Assembly: GCA_002633025.1 (NCBI GenBank)
Contig: NMRB01000584.1
Coordinates: 226,882 to 290,881 of the forward strand
Length of the DNA: 64,000 bases
Direction of reading: 5' to 3'
Source: Notospermus geniculatus
Taxonomy: Eukaryota; Nemertea; Pilidiophora; Heteronemertea; Lineidae
Shown here: piece by piece, positions 45,901-51,854 of the stretch
Layout: every line of letters begins with the position of its first letter
Position numbering within the stretch: the first letter of the stretch is position 1
Notes under the pieces: model-generated
Databases searched by the model: none
What the model saw: the letters and a program-made list of their open reading frames with translations, nothing else
Told to the model about the DNA's origin: nothing
Program-made: the position numbers and the translations under genes

Positions 45901-46478
45901 GAGGAAGAACTCTGATTGGTTGGGAAAAGTGTCGCAAAGGTTGAAATTATTGCGTGAGGCGCATGGAATAGAATCTTTAAGAATACACTGGATCGACCAA
46001 GAGTCAATTTGCAGTACCAAAAGTAATTCAGTGACTGTGATGGTGACCGGGCGATCAAGTTCTGTGACCCTCGCCGGTATAGGTGGCGTTTTGGTTGTAC
46101 TGGTTGCCGGTGTTTTGCTCTCCATTATGGTTGCTATGTTAGAAAGTGTTTGGTGGAAGGATGGCGAGGTAGGTAGACTAGTTCTCTGAACTGTTTTTTT
46201 CTACATGTATGAGTAGTCCTAAGACGAAAAACAAGGATGCAATCGGCTTAACTCAGGCTTATAGTGGCTAGAAGTGGTTGGGGAGCTTGAAACTGTTCTT
46301 TCATGTCAATTGTTTACGTTTTACTTTCCCAAGGTAAGTTCTTGGTCTATATGGGACGCCATTCCGTTAATCTGTGCTGTTTCTGTTCTTTCAGTTGCCT
46401 CGACTCTACGACAACGAGGACGAGGCTCTACTTGTTAGCAGAGATGAGCTGGAGTACACGAGGAGAACATCGTTGTGA
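792..46478 (+). CDS. Ionotropic glutamate receptor-like gene (12 exons, 5' end outside window)
   Basis: This is a ligand-gated ion channel family gene whose product would sit in the plasma membrane. The exons are 792-985, 26723-26803, 35122-35265, 35477-35668, 36814-36915, 38979-39041, 41657-41854, 42738-43003, 44264-44460, 44968-45129, 45762-46168 and 46395-46478. Every junction has GT/AG and compatible phase, giving 695 residues to a TGA. Domain order is: amino-terminal domain (1-237, with MMTEDYHYIV and GLTGQVAF), S1 (about 250-374), M1 (375-395), M3 (448-473, with YYTANLTAF in place of the family's SYTANLAAF), S2 (474-635), M4 (636-658) and a 37-residue tail. Two oddities are visible: no hydrophobic M2 pore loop between M1 and M3, and Leu338 at the place of the ligand-binding S1 arginine. 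The family assignment is secure. Subfamily and ligand are not. The two largest introns are 25.7 and 8.3 kb. Confidence 0.9.
997..1198. repeat. Tandem duplication of about 100 bp
   Basis: A block with GCTTGATGAAGAGAAGAGAG and GATCAATGCATGATGCTTCA occurs twice in a row (about 997-1098 and 1099-1198), differing at a few bases and small indels. It is just inside the iGluR intron. Confidence 0.85.
1199..2411. other. Intronic stretch without recognised genes
   Basis: No splice-compatible coding segment or known domain was seen. About 1715-1830 shares pieces (AACGTCTGGATCCTTTTGTT and neighbours) with sequence near 17150-17190, a low-copy repeat. Confidence 0.4.
2412..3220 (+). promoter_or_regulatory. 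Duplicated 5' region of receptor copy 1
   Basis: This region is homologous to 8009-8754 upstream of copy 3 and is conserved up to the start codon. It should hold the promoter of both genes. No TATA box or other element could be named with confidence. Confidence 0.5.
3221..4803 (+). CDS. SMB-domain receptor ectodomain, copy 1 (soluble, no 7TM)
   Basis: Exon 1 is 3221-3245 (MKFKVWLF plus one base, donor GTGAGT) and exon 2 is 3587-4803 after TTTCAG. The join restores Gly9 and makes a signal peptide, MKFKVWLFGLILGSVL. The 413-residue product has the furin-type site RSRRKR (55-60), an eight-cysteine somatomedin-B domain (about 88-124), then a cysteine-rich ectodomain with VYCAQCHG and FCAQCNQ motifs. 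It ends shortly after FVLDP, where the sequence switches to intron sequence identical to that before copy 3's exon 2, supplying eleven foreign residues and a stop. It has no membrane segment after the signal peptide. I infer a secreted product. A read-through or pseudogene state is also possible. Confidence 0.75.
4868..6117 (+). CDS. SMB-domain receptor ectodomain, copy 2 (exon 2 only, 7TM deleted)
   Basis: The exon starts after the same TTTCAG acceptor as copies 1 and 3 and is open for 1250 bp. It has no first exon of its own: the sequence before it is only the tail of the intron. Spliced to exon 3221-3245 it would give 424 residues in frame with the same signal peptide. It carries the RSRRKR site, somatomedin-B domain and YCAQC-type motifs. 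After FVLDP it jumps directly to the receptor's cytoplasmic tail (SLSSSRATSYTRSSTR...), so all seven helices are deleted. It could be an alternative second exon for copy 1, or a pseudogene kept open by recent origin. Confidence 0.65.
6294..6652. mobile_element. PIF/Harbinger-like MITE, TAA duplication
   Basis: The terminal inverted repeats start GGGACCTTCTCAAAATAAAT and are about 45 bp long. TAA flanks both ends (6291-6293, 6653-6655). The equivalent site after copy 3 (about 12145) lacks the element, so it inserted after the unit duplication. Confidence 0.85.
7332..7800. mobile_element. TA-flanked inverted-repeat element (469 bp)
   Basis: The termini ACCTCTTAGATGTAAAACC and its near-complement at 7776-7800 are flanked by TA. 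The homologous 3' flank of unit B lacks it. No transposase is visible. Confidence 0.75.
8755..12006 (+). CDS. Adhesion/Mth-like 7TM receptor with somatomedin-B domain, copy 3
   Basis: Exon 1 is 8755-8779 (donor GTGAGT) and exon 2 is 9131-12006, giving 966 residues. The layout is: signal peptide (about 1-20), furin-type RSRRKR (55-60), somatomedin-B domain with eight cysteines (88, 94, 105, 107, 111, 117, 118, 124), a cysteine-rich ectodomain with VYCAQCHG and FCAQCNQ motifs, a long N-glycosylation-rich stalk, and seven helices at about 682-935. Family B2 marks include LRTLPGLMLMNLCVCLF, FFWMNAIAVNLTL and GLLLGFTWIFGLIG. The tail is about 31 residues. I see no GPS cleavage motif before helix 1, as in Methuselah-like receptors. 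The ligand is unknown. The gene lies in the same orientation inside an intron of the iGluR gene. Confidence 0.9.
12900..14569. other. Intronic stretch with one small hairpin
   Basis: No gene was recognised. A perfect 14-bp inverted repeat, ATGGTGATCACGTC, bounds 13876-13926. Short open frames here lack domains or splice context. Confidence 0.4.
14570..14680 (+). repeat. Interspersed repeat, second copy of the 535 family
   Basis: Shares the CAGGTCCTGATCAATTTCC core and a TATATAGGACC-like stretch with 61571-61620, and with 535-665 in the other direction. Confidence 0.6.
15100..15510. repeat. Minisatellite, 52-54 bp unit, each with CACGTG-type core
   Basis: The start of TTCCAATATCACGTGGCGTA recurs at 15147, 15201, 15255, 15309, 15361, 15413 and 15465: four units of 54 bp, then units of 52 bp, with a diverged piece before them. 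Most units contain CACGTG. The 54-bp units happen to be an 18-codon period, which creates a spurious long open frame. Confidence 0.92.
15540..20620. other. Intronic stretch: hairpins and repeat fragments, no gene
   Basis: Hairpins lie at 17228-17293 (arms AGAGAAAGTGTCCC and complement, with an inner CGAACAATAG pair) and 17814-17870 (arms CTGGCGCCAC). Positions 18258-18425 carry a diverged copy of the element with CCGCCATCTTGGTTGC ends also found near 26289 and 39698. No exon was recognised. Confidence 0.45.
18258..18425. mobile_element. Diverged inverted-repeat element with YY1-like ends
   Basis: It starts near CGACGGCCCTCCGCCATCTT and ends near AAGATGGCGGGG, with internal CCAATCACATG and GCGCACGCATGAAAT, as in the 26289 and 39698 elements. 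It belongs to the same family, worn. Confidence 0.55.
20720..21048. mobile_element. TTA-flanked MITE with inner hairpin, family 1
   Basis: The ends AGTCAGCAGCACACCAGG and CCTGGTGTGCTGCTGGCT are inverted repeats flanked by TTA. A second inner inverted repeat (GAAAGTCCGATAGTGCTACC... and complement) fills the first half. Family members are at 22367, 37172, 43021 (reversed) and, degraded, about 59437. The inner hairpin arm alone occurs at 63606-63655. Confidence 0.88.
22367..22974. mobile_element. Family 1 MITE interrupted by another element
   Basis: This is the block II version of the 20720 element, with the TTA flanks kept. It lost about 33 bp including part of the inner arm, and carries the 22379-22668 insertion inside its terminal repeat. 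Confidence 0.85.
22379..22668. mobile_element. Nested CAGGGCCGGAT element, 5-bp duplication AGCAC
   Basis: The ends CAGGGCCGGAT and ATCCGGGCCTG are flanked by AGCAC on both sides. The uninterrupted site in block I reads AGCAGCACACC, which proves insertion. An inner GGGGGGCAC-type repeat occurs near both ends. CAGGG ends fit hAT-type elements, but 5 bp is short for hAT. Confidence 0.85.
24677..24833. mobile_element. Foldback element with four TTAGCGCTAA palindromes
   Basis: The outer arms GGTTGCACAAAACTCATG and complement enclose GTTAGCGCTAAC four times around a short centre. Each 10-bp TTAGCGCTAA is itself a palindrome. No coding sequence. Confidence 0.8.
25227..25438. mobile_element. Near-perfect 212-bp foldback
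   Basis: Arms of about 95-100 bp start GATAATAAACAA and include CCCCAACCGGGGTC-type sequence. They are almost exactly complementary around a CTAGA-rich centre. A direct repeat, TTACAGTCTACTAG, lies at the left edge and again near 25482-25496. Confidence 0.85.
26289..26443. mobile_element. Inverted-repeat element with CGCCATCTTGG ends
   Basis: The ends GGGCCCCGCCATCTTGG and CCAAGATGTCGGGGGCTC enclose an inner pair (CTGGTAGGCAAA and TTTGCCTACCAG). It is related to 39698-39880. It lies about 280 bp before iGluR exon 2. Confidence 0.7.
26723..26803 (+). CDS. iGluR exon 2: MMTEDYHY segment of the amino-terminal domain
   Basis: An 81-bp, phase 0/0 exon between TATACTTGCAG and GAC|GTAAGT. It encodes LKMMTEDYHYIV, a hallmark strand of iGluR amino-terminal domains (the family has GMMTEYYHY or similar). 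It continues the reading of the exon ending at 985, so the two join directly across the intron that hosts the receptor cluster. Confidence 0.88.
28095..28197. mobile_element. Palindromic element, 103 bp
   Basis: GGGCCCGTATGCATAAAAGT at the left and its near-complement at the right, with inner GGAATAAGCTTATTCC palindromes in both arms. Confidence 0.75.
29677..29831. mobile_element. TAA-type MITE with worn right end, possibly compound
   Basis: The left end AGCCTTGTTCACACTGCAGG follows TAA. The right arm CGCACCGCGCCTGCAGTGTG is its complement but is followed by ACTATAGG. An inner TTA then AGCCTATGTTCACACTAAG looks like a second, related half-element. Confidence 0.65.
31842..32182. mobile_element. 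TAA-type MITE with a nested element
   Basis: The ends AGCCCCGTTTCCACACAGCG and GTGGAAACGGGCT are inverted repeats. The left flank is TAA and the right flank TGA. The 31923-32089 element sits inside it. Confidence 0.75.
31923..32089. mobile_element. Nested CAGGGCCGTATT element, 5-bp duplication TAATC
   Basis: The ends CAGGGCCGTATTTAA and TTAAATACGGCCCTG are perfect inverted repeats flanked by TAATC (31918-31922 and 32090-32094). It is of the same type as 22379-22668, including the purine-rich GGGGGGCAG-like inner sequence. Confidence 0.88.
32945..33535. repeat. Minisatellite of about 81-97 bp units
   Basis: The phrase GTGCTGCTTTGACCGTAGGT (with variants) recurs near 33022, 33113, 33210, 33291, 33372 and 33453, followed each time by a GCAGCCAGCTTCGATGGAAG-like stretch. 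The last units have an 81-bp (27-codon) period, which keeps a minus-strand frame open artificially. Confidence 0.88.
35122..35265 (+). CDS. iGluR exon 3: amino-terminal domain, lobe 2
   Basis: A 144-bp, phase 0/0 exon between a strong pyrimidine tract with TTTTCAG and ATG|GTAAGT. It encodes DLVTVELPPEV and a strand with ITF-like character (HINVTFVENVV), matching the family's DL-EPF...NITGFRL region. The frame stays open upstream to 34882, but the pyrimidine tract argues that this upstream part is intron. Confidence 0.82.
35477..35668 (+). CDS. iGluR exon 4: amino-terminal domain helices
   Basis: A 192-bp, phase 0/0 exon. It encodes SVCAAIDSVTALTKAM, in the place of the family helix YDAVxLFAxAL, then a Cys and an ENWFRRNIFVSLRKAFLK helix that precedes the GLTG motif. 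Acceptor TTTTCAG, donor AAG|GTATGA. Confidence 0.85.
36814..36915 (+). CDS. iGluR exon 5: GLTG motif of the amino-terminal domain
   Basis: A 102-bp, phase 0/0 exon. VNFTGLTGQVAFNHDQSK is the classic end of the iGluR amino-terminal domain (GLTGxIxFDxxG). Acceptor CACTTACAG, donor AAG|GTAGGG. Confidence 0.9.
37062..37152. repeat. Long hairpin, arms about 44 bp
   Basis: CTCACCACTGCGTTACATCG and its exact complement meet around a three-base centre. The outer parts (CTTCGATAATCGAAGG and CCTTCGAATATCGAAG) pair with few mismatches. The 37172 MITE begins 20 bp later. Confidence 0.85.
37172..37526. mobile_element. Family 1 MITE, TTA flanked
   Basis: The ends AGCCAGCAGCACACCAGG and CCTGGTGTGCGGCTGGCT have TTA on both sides. 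The inner hairpin arm (AGAAACTCCGCTACCGCTAG...) has diverged from that of 20720, but both arms changed together and still pair. Confidence 0.88.
38863..38889 (+). CDS. Possible 27-bp microexon of the iGluR gene
   Basis: Between GTCTATTAG and GAC|GTAAGT lies a phase 0/0, 27-bp open stretch encoding LNGCGCSDD. Exons 36814-36915 and 38979-39041 are also phase 0 on facing sides. The microexon could therefore be included or skipped without changing frame, adding two cysteines to the linker between amino-terminal and ligand-binding domains. Nothing else supports it. Confidence 0.35.
38979..39041 (+). CDS. iGluR exon 6: start of ligand-binding domain S1
   Basis: A 63-bp, phase 0/0 exon. RPLLKVFAIL followed by QPPYVYRN of the next exon matches the family pattern LxVTTILExPYVM that opens S1. 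Acceptor AAATTTCAG, donor TTG|GTAAGT. Confidence 0.85.
39421..41163. repeat. Tandem duplication of 868 bp
   Basis: 39421-40288 and 40289-41163 are nearly identical from CCTTTACTCGGCTTGGCTTC to CCATTGGGTGATACGAATA. Each copy contains one YY1-like-ended element (39698-39880 and 40568-40752). It is intronic, between iGluR exons at 39041 and 41657. Confidence 0.92.
39698..39880. mobile_element. Inverted-repeat element ending in CAAGATGGCGG
   Basis: The outer pair TCGTATCCACGGCC... and CAAGATGGCGGAAGGCCGTC is complementary with mismatches. The inner pair CTGGTAGGCAAACCAAACATG and TTGCCTACCA also folds. AAGATGGCGG is the core recognised by YY1-type zinc fingers. A copy is at 40568-40752. Confidence 0.65.
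41657..41854 (+). CDS. iGluR exon 7: S1 ligand-binding half
   Basis: A 198-bp, phase 0/0 exon. It encodes QPPYVYRN, then YRGILVDVLDTMAAGLGVDY and TIVKTMEGSY, the conserved S1 core (YxGFCVDLLxxLAxxLGFxY, then a DGxYG-like turn). Acceptor AATTTCAG, donor ACC|GTAAGT. Confidence 0.92.
41978..42115. mobile_element. TTA-type MITE, right end cut
   Basis: The left end AGGCCTGAACCCATTGACGT follows TTA and resembles the 57700 element. The complementary right arm GGCGTGAAAATGCGTCAGT stops where the retroelement tail at 42116 begins. Confidence 0.65.
42116..42428 (-). pseudogene. 3' fragment of a non-LTR retrotransposon (LINE)
   Basis: On the minus strand, 42428-42261 reads ...YGDRALSVAAPKLWNSLPTS, then SLTRFSQFRSQLKTYLFKKH and a stop. 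This is the usual C-terminus after the reverse transcriptase in CR1/L2-like ORF2 proteins (GDRAFSVAAPxLWNSLP...FKxxLKTxLF). After it comes an A/T-rich 3' UTR and an ATT-repeat tail at 42116-42135. Upstream on that strand the homology fades within about 200 bp. It is a 5'-truncated relic. Confidence 0.8.
42738..43003 (+). CDS. iGluR exon 8: end of S1 and M1
   Basis: The exon is 266 bp, entering in phase 0 and leaving in phase 2. It encodes LPETSNLENRFDFAGEILTS (the family has PLTITxxREKVIDFSxPF), then the M1 helix FDTIVWLCILFLLVVVTLVM. The residue aligned to the conserved ligand-binding Arg is Leu. The donor GTTGGT is weak, and a MITE begins 17 bp into the intron. Confidence 0.9.
43021..43376. 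mobile_element. Family 1 MITE, reversed, in an iGluR intron
   Basis: It starts AGCCAGCAGCGCACCAGG after TAA and ends with the worn GCGATATCGCCTGTGTGCTG. The inner hairpin is at the right, so the element is inverted relative to 20720. It begins 17 bp after the donor at 43004. Confidence 0.8.
44264..44460 (+). CDS. iGluR exon 9: M3 helix (first cassette)
   Basis: The exon is 197 bp, phase 2 in and phase 1 out. It encodes a polar stretch rich in S, T, K and R, then AGRVLSGVWGLFSVIVLGYY and TANLTAF. This is the M3 gate helix (family: RIVxGxWWFFxLIIISSYTANLAAF). The polar stretch occupies the place of the pore helix. Its counterpart in the downstream segment is 53072-53271. Confidence 0.88.
44598..44743. 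mobile_element. TAA-flanked MITE AGGGCGGCGCACACGAGCG
   Basis: Perfect terminal repeats of 21 bp or more (AGGGCGGCGCACACGAGCGA) are flanked by TAA. The matching copy in the second segment is 53411-53571, so the insertion predates the duplication. Confidence 0.88.
44968..45129 (+). CDS. iGluR exon 10: first part of S2 (first cassette)
   Basis: A 162-bp, phase 1/1 exon. It encodes IKSLSDLSSQDHLPYGMINN, which fits the family pattern IxSxxDLxxQxxxxYG, and ends with an SSDEE run at the donor GAAG|GTGAGT. Acceptor CATACAG. Confidence 0.88.
45762..46168 (+). CDS. iGluR exon 11: rest of S2 and M4 (first cassette)
   Basis: The exon is 407 bp, phase 1 in and phase 0 out. It encodes QFAFLGDSNVLQYDMKDEEK (family YAFLLESTxxEY, with Asp547 at the place of the ligand-contacting acid), TLALAMRKNSDW (family YGIAMPKNSPW), and M4 AGIGGVLVVLVAGVLLSIMV. 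Acceptor AATCTTTCAG, donor GAG|GTAGGT. Confidence 0.92.
46395..46478 (+). CDS. iGluR exon 12: cytoplasmic tail and stop (first cassette)
   Basis: An 84-bp, phase 0 exon from TTCTTTCAG. It encodes 27 acidic and basic residues (LPRLYDNEDEALL...) ending in TGA. AATAAA follows 173 bp later. Confidence 0.85.
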   Translation: MPRLYDNEDEALLVSRDELEYTRRTSL

Positions 46479-46650
46479 TTGGTCAACGCAGACTTGTTTT
46501 CAACCAATGAAAATGCGGGTAGTTGTCATCATGGTAACTGTTTGTGATCAACACTACGGCAGCAAAGTAATTTGGTATTAATTTTTTTATGTTCACAGCA
46601 AAAGATTTTGGGTCGATTTATCAGGTTATGTGATTGACCGAACCTATTTC

Positions 46651-46656
46651 AATAAA
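46651..46656 (+). promoter_or_regulatory. Poly(A) signal AATAAA after the first iGluR cassette
   Basis: AATAAA lies 173 bp after the stop codon. The same site is kept at 55189-55194 after the second cassette. Confidence 0.6.
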
Positions 46657-46699
46657 CTTTGGGGATGAAAATGAAAGATACATAAAATTCGCGATTTGT

Positions 46700-49590
46700 A
46701 TCATATTGTATATTATTTAGAATAAGTGCGGGCGACTGGCTTGAGAGGAAAAAACGGCGTCACTTTCAGTGTGCTTCAGAACAGTAAGAGGTCAAGCTGT
46801 ACAGTGACTGTAAGAAAAGGAATGCACGTTATATGTAAAACATGGCGTCACACGCCTGTTTCTTCGTCCCGAGTGTCGTTGCATGTGATATCATGAGCGT
46901 GTTTGTTCGTCCAAGCCTGAACCCTTGTGAAGGATTTTTCGTTGTGGAGCATATTTCACTGGACAAAAATGGCGATTGGGTTTCGATACGGGCACCAGTC
47001 GGCTGATGATCGGGACGGGTTACCCTCAACTTGATGAATTGTAGGCCTACATATACAATATATATATGACCTGAATAAACTATCTAACCGTCCGCAGTTT
47101 AATTTTGCGAAACTTTGTGTTTGAAATCAAGCTGTGAGTGACTCAATATTTAGGACAGGTGTACTTAAAGTAGGGATTGGGAAGGATCTGAGTCCAAATG
47201 TATGAGTCATTCGAAAAATATTCTAAGTTCTGTCGTGCAGGCCTATGTGAGATGGAGCAACGTGGAACTACCCCCGCCTCTGATGGTAAGTGCCCGGATG
47301 AAAGGGAGGTTTTTACTTGGCTAAAGGATCATGTGATTACTGTTCCAACCACGTCTCCTGTGATTCACATGGAGGGACGTAGAGGACAGGAGGCCTTGCC
47401 TCTTCCAGCCTCAGTCCACAGGCCACGTCAGAAGGCAATAGGAGCAGTCAGCGGCGCATACTGCTAACAGATGGCAGCACAGTCTTAGCGGACCAAATGT
47501 ACAGGAAATCTATTATGATCGCTACTCGATCGATAATGACTGGGTCCGCTAGATGCATTGAATTGGGCCCTAGTGACACCTAGTGGTCAACTCGCTGACA
47601 GCTCCTATTGCCATACAAGGAGTCTCGCGCAGCCAGCCGTTTTGTCCCGCAGTGTTGCTACAGAAACTTTGCGAGTCCCAGATTCGCAATAGGGCTGGGT
47701 GACCGAGACTATAACTTGCCATAGCGAACGGATTCATAACCCAAAATGACTGCCACTGATTCTTCTCAAAAGGACTGGTAATCTTTGAGAGAATCTATCT
47801 GTAACGTTTGTGTAAGTATAGCTGAAACCGTTCGATAGTACTGGCCTCGTTGTGATTGTATTAAAACATTGTGTACATTGCATTAGTAAACCTATCACAT
47901 GCATGTGTTCACTGTGTGCGTGTATATAACAGTGTATATACCAATATTTTCTGAATCACTCCTCTTCATCAACTTAAAAAAACAACTTTCTTCATGATCA
48001 TTCCTTTTCAGTCTATCCAAGTGATAAAGACATGTAAATAGCTAGGCCTGGTGTAGAAAAAAAATAAAGTTCTCATCTGTAAATTATCAGAAATAAACGG
48101 GGAATAAAATTTGTACTTAGCTTTTAATATTTCTAGTATTATAAACCTGCATGGAAATGAATGACTGGTATAGAGAGTCAGCAGAAAGGTGACAAAAGTT
48201 TGTGCTAAAAAGTGCAACGTGGAGCCATCCCTCTGCATGGTGGTAAATGTGCCTAGATGCCTACAGATCAGGGAACAATAGTCTCGTTTGGAGCAGATGG
48301 TGCTGTCTGAAAACTACACAAATGGATTTCTTTTCGGTGAAAATTTAATTAATGGGGCTTGTCTCGTCGGCTGCAAATTGAGCAGACTTAATAAAAATAT
48401 ATTTTTTTAAACTTATAATATTCAATTAATATCCTGATGATGCTGTCGCTTTTTCAGCGTTCGGATTCTTCGGCTCAGTGGCCTGTTTCAAAAAGTTACT
48501 TATGCTTTAAGCTAATGGTACATGTACCTTTAACCAAATGGAATGCATTGAGGTATGGTAGCCTAAAGTCCATTTTCATAAACATACGCAAGTCAAAGCG
48601 TGATACTACCTTTGCGTTGAACAAAGGATAAATAGTGTGGCACTTAGAGTTAAGTACACAAAAGTAGTTTTGTGAATATATGGGCCCAGGCCCCCTGTGT
48701 ATAAACTTGGGACTGTTTCATAAGCCCTTGTTACACTACATAAAAAACCCGTGTCGAACCCGGGTTTTTTCTGTCCACACCTGTTAAAAACGCGGTGTAA
48801 TAATCCCCTCCGAGCTCGAACGGTTTTTGGAGGGCTTAATTTAGGTCCCCGTCACAAAATTTGAGTACATGTAGTGTTAACGGGCACCGGGCCTCAGGAG
48901 GGATTTTTCAGAGCCGGGCTAGACCCGGGTGTCAAAAAACCCGGGGATTTCTAGTGCAACCACGGCTATAAGGTGTAGGGACAGATGTGCGGGTTGTTTA
49001 TTTTGGAATACAGGTGTAACGTTTTTCAGTGAGGCCAGTGTGACATTACAATTATGGACGGAATAAGCGGCGACTTGACAATGGGCGACACACAGAGAAA
49101 CAGCGAGTCTGTTTCCCAGTGTGTTCCGAAAAATGGGAGTCACACAGAAAAATGGCCACACTGAAAAACGTTACACCTGTGTCAAATTGAATTAACTATA
49201 TACTCCCTGCTGTGCCGGCCACTCTAAAAATGCATGCACTCAAGTGCAGTATTTGCGCACCCGTTTGCAGTGTTGTATAGTTTTGAAAATAATTCCAGCA
49301 CAGTGGAAATATTGACTCACTTCTTTTTCATGTATTTTTAAATAGATTGGATCACCAGGTGGCATGCGGGATGCCGCCACCTTTTCAAGTCAGTATAGGC
49401 AATTAAATTGTCCAAAGAAAACTAAATTTGATGTATAATTACTTGATGAATAATTGATGTCGTCGCACCTGTAAGGATGGGTTGAGAAGCATTTAAACAT
49501 TCCTCGGATGGTTGAGCTGCCAACAATGCATTTGCACTGTGGAAAAGTAGTACCGGTCTAGCCCTTTCCAGAGTTTAATGTGGCATTGAA
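46700..49590. other. Intergenic region after the iGluR gene
   Basis: No gene was recognised. The region is conserved with 55240-59300. An AATAAA at 47073 and a GTAGGCCTACATATACAATA stretch are kept in both copies. Comparison shows copy B gained elements at 55674, 56181, 57700, 57854 and 58227. Confidence 0.5.
47433..47622. mobile_element. Inverted-repeat element AATAGGAGC, in copy A only
   Basis: The ends GGCAATAGGAGC and GCTCCTATTGCC pair, and an inner TAGCGGACC / GGGTCCGCTA pair is present. The matching place in copy B (about 56080) lacks it. A related element lies at 61727-61897. Confidence 0.75.
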
Positions 49591-49793
49591 CTCTGGGTAC
49601 GAGATTGATGCAGTCCACTTTCCTATTCCAAGTTAAAGTTAAAAGTTAAATATCACTTACGCTGCGGTACCTGCAGAACTACACAGTATACAGACAGGCC
49701 GATTAACGAAAGGTTTCACAAAGAGTTCGCGACCGTGAAGCCTTTCATAACCGACGTGTCCATACCTTGTAGCTCTAAGTAATCGCAGCCTTA

Positions 49794-49917
49794 AGCCTGC
49801 CGCACACTGGCAAGGCAGAAAACGCGCCGAAAAATACGCGCACACGTGAGTAATCTGCTGAGCAAACGGTCTCGGCTAACTTTTTGCTCAGCAGATAGCT
49901 CCAGTGTGCGGCAGGCT
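49794..49917. mobile_element. TTA-flanked MITE AGCCTGCCGCACACTGG
   Basis: The ends AGCCTGCCGCACACTGG and CCAGTGTGCGGCAGGCT are flanked by TTA, with inner TCTGCTGAGCAAA / TTTGCTCAGCAGA arms. It is present in both segments (62394-62518). Confidence 0.9.
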
Positions 49918-50088
49918 TTATAGTCGACGAAGGTTACCAGATCAGAGGCGGCTGCTGATGAGTAGGCCCCCATGATTGAAACGTCTTGATGGCGTCTTGA
50001 TTTAAACACTCTACAAGGTACATGTACATGTACATCATATTAGACTACTTATTTCCTTTCCACTGAACAAATTCTTCCTTTTCTTGCA

Positions 50089-50280
50089 GAATGAACCTCC
50101 GTCAAGTGTTGAAGAACACGTCTCCCACCGATCTAACCATTTCTCCAGTATTTCCTTGGAAGTAGGGCCTACTAGAGGAACGCTTGAGATCTAGATAAAG
50201 ATATTATACTGTCAGAAATTATTCTTGTTCTCGTTGCTTTATTTCCTATCATTTTCAGATCGTCTCGTTACGATCATCAG
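50089..50280 (+). pseudogene. Orphan 3'-UTR exon of a lost PAN-like gene copy
   Basis: TTTTCTTGCAG and the sequence after it match the 3'-UTR exon at 62681 of the PAN-like gene. The coding exons are absent in this segment: 49510-49610 joins unrelated filler directly to the sequence found after the gene in copy B. The exon is therefore a remnant. Confidence 0.65.
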
Positions 50281-50324
50281 TTATAGTAGCCTATCACGTG
50301 GAGACTAGTCTTCACCCACGATCG

Positions 50325-50756
50325 CATTCGGAACTTCCGAAGGCAACTGCTCGGCAATTTCCGTACGGTCGCATTTCCCCTCGGACACAAGTCCAAGGCA
50401 GCCAGCCATCTTGAACGCGCAACGATTGCCGTTCGTTTCTGCAGGTAATTGTGCGGTTCGCCTCATCACACCTGCGCATGAACAAAATAGGGCACACAAA
50501 AACGTTGCGTTATTGATCAATAATTGGCAGATTGGGTGAGATACCGGTAAGTTTATATATAATATTATATAATATGGCTCAAATAATCCAGCAAATAAGG
50601 TTGAACATCTTAACAGGCCAAAATTCGGCCAAAATAGTTCCACGGTCGGTCACGTGGGTTTGTTGATAAACAATATGGCTGCCTTGGACTTGTGTCCGAG
50701 GTGAAATGCGCCGCCCAGTGACAGATAAGCAGTTCGCCTCAGGTCGTTCCGAATGC
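50325..50756. mobile_element. hAT-like MITE, in copy A only
   Basis: The ends (G)CATTCGGAAC and GTTCCGAATGC lie between two copies of CACGATCG (50317-50324, 50757-50764). The empty site in copy B, near 62900, reads CACGATCG once. The duplication is 8 bp, or 7 if the first G belongs to the element. Long inner arms (GGACACAAGTCCAAGGC and complement) are present. The 7-8 bp duplication suggests hAT. Confidence 0.88.
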
Positions 50757-51554
50757 CACGATCGGGGTTTCTAGATTCCATTGCAATGCTTAACGCTCTT
50801 GCCAATAGAGGTCACTGAATGACATAATTCGACTAAAGATGGCGTCTCCATATCAAGTCAAGCGTATTGGTACATGTATACATGTAGTTATGACGACCTA
50901 CGCAGCACATGTGTGCTTCGGGTTCCTGGATCAAAGTGCCGCTTTCGACACTGTTGACGTCCTGTAGTGGGTTCCCGCAGTCCGATTTTGTCGGATTTTG
51001 GATATGATGTCCAAGGTGACCTACAGGTAATAAAACATCTAAAGCAAAAACCTTCTGTTGCAATTTGTTCCCGGTTCGCCCGAATTTTCGCTTAAATTTA
51101 CTGGGCTATCTCGCGGCGTTTCTCGTCCTTCTCCCGAGATCTTCGATGTAATGTTGGATCGTCACACTAGTTCTCAGTACGTTCTTGAAAATTTTGCCGA
51201 CCGGGCACAACTGTGTGCGAACGGAGTGGACGTCGTGGTAACTTTTTTACAGTCTTTTTACGAACTTCATGGACAGGAAGAGTGCTCCAGAACATCGAGG
51301 CATTATTTGGCCAAGGGTTACACGTTCTACCCGTTTACGATTTTTTGGGCCGGGGCAGGACGTTTTGAGAACTACTTTAGTGTGACAGGCCCTTAAAAGA
51401 TCACTATCGATGGCAGCGGACGATGACAAGGAAGGGTATCACGGTACCGTAGCTAAAGTGACATGAACGTAGTAAAGGTCAGCACAAGAGATGAAGCTAT
51501 ATAGTCTTGAGTGGATCTTGCCCCGGACGCGGATGACGAAGAATGCTCGGGGGG

Positions 51555-51854
51555 NNNNNNNNNNNNNNNNNNNNNNNNNNNNNNNNNNNNNNNNNNNNNN
51601 NNNNNNNNNNNNNNNNNNNNNNNNNNNNNNNNNNNNNNNNNNNNNNNNNNNNNNNNNNNNNNNNNNNNNNNNNNNNNNNNNNNNNNNNNNNNNNNNNNNN
51701 NNNNNNNNNNNNNNNNNNNNNNNNNNNNNNNNNNNNNNNNNNNNNNNNNNNNNNNNNNNNNNNNNNNNNNNNNNNNNNNNNNNNNNNNNNNNNNNNNNNN
51801 NNNNNNNNNNNNNNNNNNNNNNNNNNNNNNNNNNNNNNNNNNNNNNNNNNNNNN
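51555..51854. other. Assembly gap of 300 N
   Basis: The gap begins in a G run. The paralogous place in copy B has a 13-G run and about 250 bp of sequence (about 63488-63737) that includes one arm of a foldback element. Confidence 0.98.
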
